This document shows positions 1-6,000 of a DNA stretch of 6,844 nt, piece by piece (the stretch's first letter is position 1; the number at the start of each line of letters is the position of its first letter). Both the position numbers and the translations under genes were made by a program. The notes below the pieces were generated by a model. That model had not been told where the DNA came from and did not search any database. It saw only the letters and a program-made list of their open reading frames with translations. Origin of the DNA: an uncultured Clostridia bacterium (lineage in GTDB: Bacteria > Bacillota > Clostridia > Oscillospirales > Ruminococcaceae); assembly GCA_947385505.1 (NCBI GenBank), contig CANDLP010000130.1, positions 1 through 6,844 on the forward strand, read 5' to 3'.

Positions 1-46
1 CCCACGTCCGTGCACACTCTTTCCCTACACGACGCTCTTCCGATCT
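1..46 (+). other. Illumina adapter left at the contig end (not genomic)
   Basis: Positions 14-46 match all 33 bases of the Illumina TruSeq universal (P5, read 1) adapter, beginning ACACTCTTTCCC and ending CTTCCGATCT. No natural flagellar locus would carry this. In dual-indexed libraries the i5 index lies just before this sequence, so positions 6-13 may be an 8-base index. Bases 3-5 (CAC) fit the expected preceding adapter, but bases 1-2 do not, so positions 1-13 remain uncertain. Genomic sequence most likely starts at position 47. The short AT-rich stretch 47-67 is then the real spacer after the last gene, and whatever follows that gene on the chromosome is missing. Confidence 0.97.
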
Positions 47-67
47 TTAATTAAACCTATTTGCAAA

Positions 68-814
68 TTAAAGCTCAGCGATCTTGACCGCCTGCTGATT
101 TATAGTGTCAAAGCCTCTCAGGATTCGGCTTGCAGCTTCGTACATCCTGTGAGCCTCCATAGCCTGAGTCATTTCCTTTACCGGATCAACATTGGATTTT
201 TCATAAGCCCGCTGAATTACCGCAAACTCCTCGTCGGCGGGTATTTCGACAGGATCGCCTTCATAAAGGAAGAGACTGTCTCCCTCCTTATGCACGTCCG
301 CATCGGGGGGAATATAGGTAAGAAGAAGCGTATCTATTATCTCTTGATTTTCGTTTCTTATTACGCCTCTTTCGTCAATGGAGAAAGAATCGTTTCCTAT
401 GTAAATATCACCGTTTTCTCCCTGCACTCTTCCCGCACCGTCAAGCCAAAGATATCCCTCGTTATCCAGTCCCCACTGACCGTTGCGCGTCTGGAACACC
501 CTTCCGTCTTCTTTGCCGTAGCTTACGTTAAAGTACATATTTCCGTACATAGCCACGTCAAATGGACTGTCGCTGTACTCAAAGCCGCTTTGCTCCAGAT
601 TTGTCTTTGAAACGTCCACATAAGTCTGATAGCTGGTTCCTGAGGTTTCAGTCCTTTTGCTTACAAGAAAAAGCTGTTCCTGAAATGTATTTAAAACGAT
701 CTCGTCCTTGCGGTAACCGGCAGTATTTATATTGGATACGTTGTTGGAAATAGCGTCCAATATCCTCTGCTGATTCAGCATCGCCTGCGCGGCGGTATAG
801 TAGCCTCTGTTCAT
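68..814 (-). CDS. flgF: Flagellar basal-body rod protein, FlgF/FlgG family
   Basis: This is a 248-residue rod protein, exported through the flagellar secretion gate and built into the rod that links the basal body to the hook. Residues 1-38 carry the N-terminal signature of rod and hook proteins, with SNNVSNINTAGYRK at 23-36. Residues 82-122 resemble the central FlgF/FlgG segment (PFDVAMYGNMYF, then a TRNG motif at 109-112). The C-terminal helix has SNVDPVKEM at 207-215 and the A-x-R-MYEAASR pattern near 221-230. There is no cleavable signal peptide, as expected for type III export. An AGAAAGGA ribosome site lies 6 nt before the ATG, and the gene starts 20 nt after the fliA stop. Length fits FlgF (about 250 residues). 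Bacillus FlhO and clostridial FlgG1 are the same family, so the choice between flgF and flgG1/flhO is provisional. In related Bacillota a second rod gene (flgG/flhP) follows, and here it would lie beyond the adapter-terminated edge. Confidence 0.9.
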   Translation of the reverse strand: MNRGYYTAAQAMLNQQRILDAISNNVSNINTAGYRKDEIVLNTFQEQLFLVSKRTETSGTSYQTYVDVSKTNLEQSGFEYSDSPFDVAMYGNMYFNVSYGKEDGRVFQTRNGQWGLDNEGYLWLDGAGRVQGENGDIYIGNDSFSIDERGVIRNENQEIIDTLLLTYIPPDADVHKEGDSLFLYEGDPVEIPADEEFAVIQRAYEKSNVDPVKEMTQAMEAHRMYEAASRILRGFDTINQQAVKIAEL

Positions 815-834
815 ACTTTATCCTTTCTCGGTTT

Positions 835-1587
835 TCAATTGTCCATGTAATCCTGTAATTTTCTTTTTAATAAAAGCATAGCTTTTGAATGTATCTGACA
901 CACCCTGGACTCGGTTATTCCCAAAACCTTAGCTATATCGCTGAATTTCAAGCGTTCATAATAATAAAGTGAAATAACCTGCTTTTCCTTAGGCTTAAGT
1001 TCATCTATCGCCGAAGCCAATACCTGTCTCAATTCCTTTTCATACATCGGCTGATCCGCAGTATCGCCTACGTTGTTCTGGCAATTTGCGTCAAAATTAT
1101 CCTCATAAAGCAATTCTTCAAAGGAAAGAGTAGTTGACTCCGCAAGGTTTGCCATTCCTTTAAGAAGCTTTTCTTTTGGTATACCCAAGTGATCCGCCAG
1201 TTCCTGATTTGTAGGCGAACGCCCCAAATTGGAATAAAGCTCATTATATGCGGCGTCAAGATTTTTTCCAAAATGCCTTACGGGACGGGGGACCCAATCC
1301 TGTGACCGCACAAAGTCGATTATCTGCCCTTTAATAAGTATTGCGGCGTAGGTTTCAAACTTAACGCCCTTTTGCAGATCATATGTCTCCACCGCCTTTA
1401 TAAGGGCAATAACTCCCTCGTTGACTATATCCTCTACCTCCGCGTACTTGTCATAAGCTCCGCGGGTAGATATGGCGACATATTTTACAAGATCCATATA
1501 TCTTAAAACAATATCGTTTCTTAAGCCTACGTCCCTTGTCTGTCTGTATTGCTCAAAAAGCGCAAGCTGGGCTTGTGTTTCCGCCAT
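835..1587 (-). CDS. fliA: RNA polymerase sigma factor for flagellar operons (sigma-28, FliA/WhiG/SigD type)
   Basis: This 250-residue sigma-70 family factor directs RNA polymerase to late flagellar and chemotaxis promoters, and is classically held inactive by FlgM until the hook is finished. Region 2 spans about residues 24-103, with DIVNEGVIALIKAVETYD (core binding) and GVKFETYA followed by RSQDWVPRPVR, the sigma-28 form of the -10 recognition segment. Region 3 is about 105-150 (LGRSPTNQELADHLGI). An acidic linker leads to region 4 at about 186-246, with a helix-turn-helix at FSDIAKVLGITESRVCQIHS (215-234). There is no region 1.1, as is usual for this class. An AGAAAGGGA ribosome site stands about 10 nt before the ATG. 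The gene follows flhA after only 42 nt, so it is probably co-transcribed with the export genes. No flgM is present in the window. Confidence 0.96.
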   Translation of the reverse strand: MAETQAQLALFEQYRQTRDVGLRNDIVLRYMDLVKYVAISTRGAYDKYAEVEDIVNEGVIALIKAVETYDLQKGVKFETYAAILIKGQIIDFVRSQDWVPRPVRHFGKNLDAAYNELYSNLGRSPTNQELADHLGIPKEKLLKGMANLAESTTLSFEELLYEDNFDANCQNNVGDTADQPMYEKELRQVLASAIDELKPKEKQVISLYYYERLKFSDIAKVLGITESRVCQIHSKAMLLLKRKLQDYMDN

Positions 1588-1609
1588 GCCATACCGTCCC
1601 TTTCTCGTT

Positions 1610-1646
1610 ATATCGACAATATCGTAAGGTCAGACGGTAATATTTC
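1610..1646 (-). promoter_or_regulatory. Candidate sigma-28-like promoter motifs before fliA
   Basis: On the minus strand two CGATAT-containing octamers stand 1 nt apart: TACGATAT (1619-1626) and GTCGATAT (1610-1617). The sigma-28/SigD -10 consensus is GCCGATAT, so they match at 6 and 7 of 8 positions. The first has GAAA (1643-1646) 16 nt upstream, near the TAAA consensus at -35. The second has no TAAA-like element at 14-16 nt. A start from the first would leave only a very short leader before the fliA ribosome site. This would let fliA reinforce its own expression, but it rests on motif similarity alone and the upstream part lies inside the end of flhA. Confidence 0.25.
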
Positions 1647-3714
1647 CCACCGCCTGTATCTGGGTGCTGTTGTCTATCTCGCTGTAAGAAAGCACCGTAA
1701 TGCCGGGCATAAACTGATCCAGAAGCTTTTTAAAATAAACTCTCGTAAAAGGCGACATCAGAATCACAATGGATGGCAGAACGTCCTTCACCTTTTCTAT
1801 CTCCGAATTGGTGGAAGCAACTATCGCGTTTACTATTTCAGGGTCAATGGACAGTACGCTGCCGCCGCTGCCGTTTTTCTTTACGCCTTGAAGTATAATA
1901 TCTTCAACTTTGGGATCAAGGGTTATAACCCTGAGCGAACCGCCGTCAGCAAAACGTCTGGTAATAGTACGCTTCAGCGATTGTCTCACATATTCAACTA
2001 TGACTTCGATATCCTTCAGGTTATTGGCGTGATCGCCGAGACATTCAAGGATTGTTTCCATATCTCTTATAGGAACGCCCTCACGGAGCAGCATACAGAG
2101 AACTTTTTGCAAATAACCGTAAGAAATAACATTCGGCACCAAGTCCTCTACAATAGTGGAATCGGTCTTCTTGACGTTTTCCACCATAGTACGCACATCC
2201 TGTCGGCTGAGTATTTCGGAGCAGTGAGCCTTTATTACTTCCGAAAGGTGAGTTATCATAACCGAAACGGGGTCAATAAGGGTGTAGCCCGCGATATCCG
2301 CCATTACCTTCTTATCCTCGCTTATCCACTTGGCGGGAATTCCGAAGGCGGGCTCAATGGTATCGATACCTTCCACCTGTCTGGTTACTTCGCCGTTATC
2401 CAAAGCCAAAAGATGGTCTACAAGTATTTCGCCTCTCGCCACCTCTTCGCCTTTTATCTTGATTATATACTGATTCGGGTTAATTTCCGGATTGTTTCTC
2501 ATTCGGACGGAGGGTATTACCATACCCATTTCCACCGCAAACTGTTTTCGGAATAGAACCACGCGGTCGATAAAGTTTCCGCCGCTCTTTTCATCAACCA
2601 AATGCAGCAGACTGTATCCGAATTCCATTTCTATCTGTTCAACATTCAAAAGCTTGAATACATTGTCTATATCGCGGTAATAATTGCTGTCACCCTGTGC
2701 GTTCGCCGCTTTTATTTCTTCAAGCCGCTTTTGTTCCTCCGCTTCCGCTACGGCGACCGCCTCTTTTTTCCTTGAACGGGAGATCATTGTGCCCGCAAAT
2801 ATGAGCGCCGCGCCCAAAATGAAAAGTATGGGCTTTGGAAAGCCGGGTATAAGCATAAGCGCTATGCAAACGCCGCCGGTAATGAACATTACCGTGGAAT
2901 TTCTTGTAAACTGGATCTTTACGTCCTCGTTAAAGCTTCCGGTGGAAGCGGAACGGGTTACTACCATACCTGTGGCAACCGAGATAAGCAGAGCCGGAAT
3001 CTGTGAGCAAAGGCCGTCGCCTACCGTCGCCAGAGAATATGTGGAGAGTACCGTGTTAAAGTCTCCGCCGTTTATCATACCGATGACTGCACCCGCAATA
3101 AGGTTTACAAGGGCGGTGATTATAGATATGATAGCGTCGCCCTTTACAAACTTTGTGGCACCGTCCATAGCGCCGAAAAAGTCCGCTTCTCTCTGTACGT
3201 TGGCTCTTCTTATTTTCGCTTCTTCATCGGTGATTGCGCCTGTGTTAAGGTCGGCGTCTATCGCCATCTGCTTACCGGGCATGGCGTCCAGTGTGAAACG
3301 CGCCGCAACCTCGCTGACACGCTCGGAACCTTTTGTGATTACCAGAAAGTTTACCAATACTATAATTATGAATATGATAAAGCCTACTATCGGGTCGCCG
3401 CCCATAACGAAGCTGCCAAAGGTTTCTATTACCGAACCCGCATAGCCGGTGCTCAAAATACCTCTCGTTGTGGAGATATTAAGCGAAAGTCTGAACACGG
3501 TGGTTATAAGCAGAATAGTGGGGAAGGAGGAAAATTCCAGCGCTTCCTTTATGTACATGGTCATCAGCAGAATGACCACCGACAGCGAAATGTTAACAAG
3601 CAGCAGAAAATCCAGAAGCGCGCCGCCCATTACTTCGTTCAGGGGTATGATAAGAGCGAGGACGATAAATATTACAAATACGGCGAATACGTTGCCGGTT
3701 ATTCTTTTGAGCAT
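1630..3714 (-). CDS. flhA: Flagellar biosynthesis protein FlhA, export gate nonamer subunit
   Basis: This 694-residue inner-membrane protein forms the nonameric ring of the flagellar type III export gate, coupling proton flow to export and docking chaperone-substrate complexes. The N-terminal half (about 1-310) holds multiple membrane segments, with the conserved NEVMGGALLDFLLLVNISLS (26-45) and FPTILLITTVFRLSLNISTT (64-83). The FHIPEP-family signature lies around 129-165, including MPGKQMAIDADLNTG at 145-159, followed by READFFGAMDGA at 175-186 and GDGLCSQIPALLIS at 232-245. A charged linker of about 315-350 leads to the cytoplasmic FlhA-C domain (about 355-694), with FGYSLLHLVD, VVLFRKQFAVEMGMVIP and ILSRQDVRTMVENVK as recognisable blocks. 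Length is normal for the family. A GGAGG ribosome site lies 7 nt before the ATG. It follows flhB by 64 nt, and flhF/flhG are not between it and fliA as in many Clostridia. Confidence 0.98.
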   Translation of the reverse strand: MLKRITGNVFAVFVIFIVLALIIPLNEVMGGALLDFLLLVNISLSVVILLMTMYIKEALEFSSFPTILLITTVFRLSLNISTTRGILSTGYAGSVIETFGSFVMGGDPIVGFIIFIIIVLVNFLVITKGSERVSEVAARFTLDAMPGKQMAIDADLNTGAITDEEAKIRRANVQREADFFGAMDGATKFVKGDAIISIITALVNLIAGAVIGMINGGDFNTVLSTYSLATVGDGLCSQIPALLISVATGMVVTRSASTGSFNEDVKIQFTRNSTVMFITGGVCIALMLIPGFPKPILFILGAALIFAGTMISRSRKKEAVAVAEAEEQKRLEEIKAANAQGDSNYYRDIDNVFKLLNVEQIEMEFGYSLLHLVDEKSGGNFIDRVVLFRKQFAVEMGMVIPSVRMRNNPEINPNQYIIKIKGEEVARGEILVDHLLALDNGEVTRQVEGIDTIEPAFGIPAKWISEDKKVMADIAGYTLIDPVSVMITHLSEVIKAHCSEILSRQDVRTMVENVKKTDSTIVEDLVPNVISYGYLQKVLCMLLREGVPIRDMETILECLGDHANNLKDIEVIVEYVRQSLKRTITRRFADGGSLRVITLDPKVEDIILQGVKKNGSGGSVLSIDPEIVNAIVASTNSEIEKVKDVLPSIVILMSPFTRVYFKKLLDQFMPGITVLSYSEIDNSTQIQAVGNITV

Positions 3715-3778
3715 TCTCCGTCCTCCATAATAATTTTAGATTTCCTTATGACAAATCCTATGATTGAAACATCTTGAT

Positions 3779-4957
3779 CTATATGCTGTCCGTCTGTGCC
3801 GAAGCGTTTTTTTCTTCCGAAGCGCGGGCGGTAAACTTTTTCCTTTGTCTTACCATTTTACCGCGTCTGTCGGGTACCGCTGCGTTGAAAACAGGCTTTA
3901 TTCCTTTGACGGCAAACATTTCCTTAAGCACCAAGGCTACCGCGTTGTACATTTCCGGCGGAATCTCCGCGCCTAACTTTACATTATCGTAAAGACTTCG
4001 GGCGAGAGGTCTGTTTTCGGTTATGTAAACGTTGTTTTCCTCCGCCGCCTTAATTATTTTAAGGGCTAACGCGTCCTGTCCCTTTGCAACCACTCTCGGC
4101 GCGCTGTAAGCGTCCTTTGACTCATACTTTAAGGCAACGGCGTAATGAGTGGGGTTTCTTACCACAACGTCTGCGGTAGGTACCTCCTGCATCATGCGGC
4201 GCTGAGATATTTCGCGCTGCTTCTGCTTTATTTTGCTTTTTATTTGAGGGTCGCCTTCAATCTGTTTATACTCGTCCTTTACCTCCTGCTTTGACATTTT
4301 GAGCTTTTTCTCGAACTGCCACCACTGGAAAACAAAGTCCGCCGCCGCCACAAATGCAAGGACTATAAAGATGAGCATTACTATATCAAAAACCGACTGG
4401 GCTATATAATGGACAGATTGAATAGGCTCCATATCAGGCATTTTGGAAAAATCAATCAACCGTGACTGCACCTGCGTATAAGTAATTACACCTATGATTG
4501 CCAACTCTATGATACCTTTTACAACTCCCACAACAGCCTGAGCAGAAAAAAGCCTTTTTGCTCCTTGTATCGGACTTAAACGGGAAAATTTCGGACGGAG
4601 GGCTTTGGTATTAAACAGACCTCTTGTCTGCGCCAATACCGTTATTACCACAGCGCCCGCCACTATTGCGGCAATAGGGCCTATTATGATAACGCCGTAC
4701 TTTATTATTTCAAACGTGTTGCGCTGAATAAACTCCACATTAAAAGTGAAATCGGTGCCTACAGCGCTTAAGTAGGAAGTCATTGCGTTTCCCATTGTTG
4801 TAAGCATATGCTTTCCGAGAATTTTCAAGCCGACGAAAGTTGCTATCACCGAAACGGCCAGCATTACTTCGTTGCTTTGAAGAACCATGCCTTCCTTTTC
4901 GCGCATGTCACGGCGTTTTTTCGGGGTGGCTTTTTCGGTTTTTTCTTCGCCCGCCAC
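3779..4957 (-). CDS. flhB: Flagellar biosynthesis protein FlhB, substrate-specificity switch
   Basis: FlhB is the export-gate component that wraps the FliPQR channel and switches export from rod/hook to filament substrates. I place the start at the GTG ending at 4957 (392 residues), which gives an N-terminus MAGEEKTEKATPKKRRD like other FlhB proteins. Its AAAGGAG ribosome site is 8 nt upstream. The in-frame GTG codons at 4966 and 4963 overlap or abut that site, so a start there is unlikely. With this numbering, four membrane segments fall near residues 30-49, 86-108, 143-161 and 184-212. The autocleavage motif NPTH is intact at 268-271, with cleavage expected between Asn268 and Pro269. It is followed by YAVALKY and the conserved RPLARSLYDNVKLGAEIPPE block. 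About 40 residues follow the folded domain: a basic stretch (DRRGKMVRQRKK) and then a polar end. FlhB is separate from FliR here, unlike the FliR-FlhB fusions of several Clostridium species. Confidence 0.96.
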   Translation of the reverse strand: MAGEEKTEKATPKKRRDMREKEGMVLQSNEVMLAVSVIATFVGLKILGKHMLTTMGNAMTSYLSAVGTDFTFNVEFIQRNTFEIIKYGVIIIGPIAAIVAGAVVITVLAQTRGLFNTKALRPKFSRLSPIQGAKRLFSAQAVVGVVKGIIELAIIGVITYTQVQSRLIDFSKMPDMEPIQSVHYIAQSVFDIVMLIFIVLAFVAAADFVFQWWQFEKKLKMSKQEVKDEYKQIEGDPQIKSKIKQKQREISQRRMMQEVPTADVVVRNPTHYAVALKYESKDAYSAPRVVAKGQDALALKIIKAAEENNVYITENRPLARSLYDNVKLGAEIPPEMYNAVALVLKEMFAVKGIKPVFNAAVPDRRGKMVRQRKKFTARASEEKNASAQTDSI

Positions 4958-4965
4958 ATTCACCA

Positions 4966-4972
4966 CTCCTTT
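4966..4972 (-). promoter_or_regulatory. Ribosome binding site that decides the flhB start
   Basis: AAAGGAG on the minus strand is a strong Shine-Dalgarno match. It is 8 nt from the GTG at 4957 but overlaps the most upstream GTG (4966) and is 2 nt from the next (4963). Spacing therefore favours 4957. An ATG at 4957-4959 is in another frame. Confidence 0.7.
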
Positions 4973-4999
4973 AAGGCACTAAAGAGAAAATCAGAGAAA

Positions 5000-5012
5000 G
5001 CGGCTTAGCCGC
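5000..5012 (-). repeat. Small GC-rich hairpin upstream of flhB
   Basis: GCGGC-N3-GCCGC is a perfect 5-bp inverted repeat with a 3-nt loop. On the minus strand it is followed by a T-rich but interrupted stretch (TTTCTCTGATTTTC). The stem is too short and the T run too broken for a confident intrinsic terminator. It lies 28 nt upstream of the flhB ribosome site and could affect leader structure. Confidence 0.4.
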
Positions 5013-5026
5013 ACATAATATATGTA

Positions 5027-5048
5027 AATTACAGCATTAACTGTAATT
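5027..5048 (-). repeat. 8-bp perfect inverted repeat, operator-like
   Basis: AATTACAG and CTGTAATT flank a 6-nt spacer in a perfect dyad. The 5' arm on the minus strand overlaps the TATAAT at 5046-5051, so the dyad covers the -10 region and the expected start of a putative promoter. That arrangement would suit a repressor site, but the arms are AT-rich and the promoter itself is unproven. It could equally form a weak RNA hairpin. Confidence 0.45.
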
Positions 5049-5083
5049 ATAAGCTGTTTTTAAGTAATTTTGGTGATAATTTA

Positions 5084-5103
5084 AGCTTTTTTTAATAAAA
5101 GCT
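5084..5103 (-). repeat. 7-bp inverted repeat (AGCTTTT-N6-AAAAGCT)
   Basis: A perfect 7-bp dyad with a 6-nt spacer lies about 50 nt after the fliR stop. On the minus strand the 3' arm is AAAAGCT and is not followed by a U tract, so it does not read as an intrinsic terminator for fliR. The stem is AT-rich and would be weak as RNA. Confidence 0.4.
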
Positions 5104-5153
5104 CATACTCGCGGCAACCGCAAGGCAATGCTGCCAAAAAGGACAGCCGAATG

Positions 5154-5948
5154 CTAACTTCCGATCATTCCCACCGCGCTGTTCAAATTAGAAAACAAAA
5201 TATCCAGCAGCATTTCCAGAAAATCCGACATAGGTTTCGCCACCGCTATCAGCACAAACATTCCCACAACTATTTTTAGCTGAATATTGACAACAAATAT
5301 CTGAATAGTAGGCACCGCTTTCATCATTACGCCTATAATAAACTCGGTTATAAGCTCCGACGCGATTATCGGCATTGCAAACTTCACCGCCAATATAAGC
5401 ACATCACCCAGATAGTTAACTATAAACGAAACCAGATTAAGCGTATCCATATCAAAGCTGTAATTAAACGGCAAAGTTTCGTATGAAGTAATAAAAAGCT
5501 GGATATATTTAAGATGTCCGCCTACCAAAAAGAAATAGAGTATAAACATATAGTTGAACAAATTCGCAAACAAAGGCATTTGTATTCCGGTCATAGGATC
5601 CATCGCCTTCGCCATTCCGAATCCGATCTGCGTATCCATAAGTTCGCCGGCATAAATGATCACCGTCATTATAAGGTTGGTCATAAAGCCCAGCACAAGT
5701 CCTATCGCCAACTCCTTTAACAGCACCATGAAAAAACCCGGTATACCGTTAAAGGTAAAAAGCATCCCTTCGCTTCCCACATAGCCGACTGTCACCATTG
5801 CAAGCGCCAGTGTGGCTCCGATTTTTATCCGCGCCGGCACATTCTGCCTTGAAAATATCGGATTAAAGGTAAATATACCCGACACACGGGCTATCACCAG
5901 AAGGTACCCTACAAAGTTATTCACAATTAAATCCCATATTGTGTCCAA
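5154..5948 (-). CDS. fliR: Flagellar biosynthesis protein FliR, export gate channel subunit
   Basis: FliR is the single-copy subunit that completes the FliP5-FliQ4-FliR1 helical export channel in the inner membrane. The 264-residue length is typical. The protein is mostly hydrophobic helices. Conserved segments include LVIARVSGIFTFNPIFS (17-33), KELAIGLVLGFMTNL (78-92), GELMDTQIGFGMAKAMDP (101-118), VPTIQIFVVNIQLKI (212-226) and the FVLIAVAKPM end block. The start is TTG at 5948, with AAGAGG 9 nt upstream. An in-frame TAA lies six codons upstream, no ATG or GTG lies between, and the next in-frame Met is residue 53 or later, inside the conserved N-terminal region. The initiator is therefore well constrained. 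FliR follows fliQ after 83 nt and is followed by a 196-nt gap before flhB. In several Clostridium species these two are one fused protein. Confidence 0.96.
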   Translation of the reverse strand: MDTIWDLIVNNFVGYLLVIARVSGIFTFNPIFSRQNVPARIKIGATLALAMVTVGYVGSEGMLFTFNGIPGFFMVLLKELAIGLVLGFMTNLIMTVIIYAGELMDTQIGFGMAKAMDPMTGIQMPLFANLFNYMFILYFFLVGGHLKYIQLFITSYETLPFNYSFDMDTLNLVSFIVNYLGDVLILAVKFAMPIIASELITEFIIGVMMKAVPTIQIFVVNIQLKIVVGMFVLIAVAKPMSDFLEMLLDILFSNLNSAVGMIGS

Positions 5949-5957
5949 TGTTTTGTA

Positions 5958-5963
5958 CCTCTT
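5958..5963 (-). promoter_or_regulatory. Ribosome binding site supporting the fliR TTG start
   Basis: AAGAGG on the minus strand stands 9 nt before the TTG at 5948. Between the in-frame TAA upstream and the TTG there is no other start codon, so this site and the TTG go together. Confidence 0.65.
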
Positions 5964-6000
5964 TTAACAATCCGATTTTTACAGTCTGACCCTTTTTGCT

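Larger units (their letters stand above)
4958..5153 (-). other. fliR-flhB intergenic region, 196 nt, structured and AT-rich
   Basis: This is the longest gap in the window. It splits into a relatively GC-rich part just after the fliR stop (about 5101-5153) with short inverted repeats (GGCA-N4-TGCC and GCGG-N3-CCGC), then a very AT-rich centre (about 5013-5100) with two larger inverted repeats and a perfect TATAAT on the minus strand at 5046-5051, and finally a small GC hairpin (5000-5012) and the flhB ribosome site. No convincing -35 lies 15-19 nt upstream of the TATAAT, and no open reading frame here looks like a gene. Possible roles are an internal promoter, a partial terminator or mRNA-processing site, or a small dispersed repeat. 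None can be settled from the sequence. Confidence 0.6.

Noticed and set aside
47..56. TTAATTAA (PacI site) next to the adapter, suggesting a cloning vector junction
   Set aside because: An 8-base AT-only string is common in AT-rich spacers, and the neighbouring sequence is a sequencing adapter rather than vector backbone.
149..753. Plus-strand open frames opposite the rod gene
   Set aside because: They overlap the conserved flgF frame on the other strand, lack a family match and have no supporting ribosome site.
1549..2556. 335-codon open frame on the plus strand opposite flhA and the start of fliA
   Set aside because: It lies antisense to well-conserved flhA and fliA, has a composition typical of shadow frames (rich in His, Tyr, Asn, Arg) and shows no recognisable domain or ribosome site.
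2684..3445. 253-codon plus-strand open frame opposite the FlhA membrane domain
   Set aside because: This is an antisense shadow of flhA. Its hydrophobic, Ser/Ala/Pro-rich content mirrors the codon pattern of the real gene and no family is recognisable.
3727..3754. TTGTCA-N16-TATTAT promoter-like pair before flhA
   Set aside because: The hexamers score well, but the -10 abuts the GGAGG ribosome site, so a transcript starting there would lack a usable leader for flhA. Chance in AT-rich spacer is the simpler reading.
5000..5012. Intrinsic terminator between fliR and flhB
   Set aside because: The stem has only 5 bp and the following T stretch is broken by C and G, so efficient termination is not supported.
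5098..5153. c-di-GMP or other riboswitch in the fliR-flhB gap
   Set aside because: Short GGCAA and GGACAGCC-like strings on the plus strand recall pieces of the c-di-GMP-I aptamer, but the conserved order and receptor motifs are absent and the orientation is antisense to the operon.
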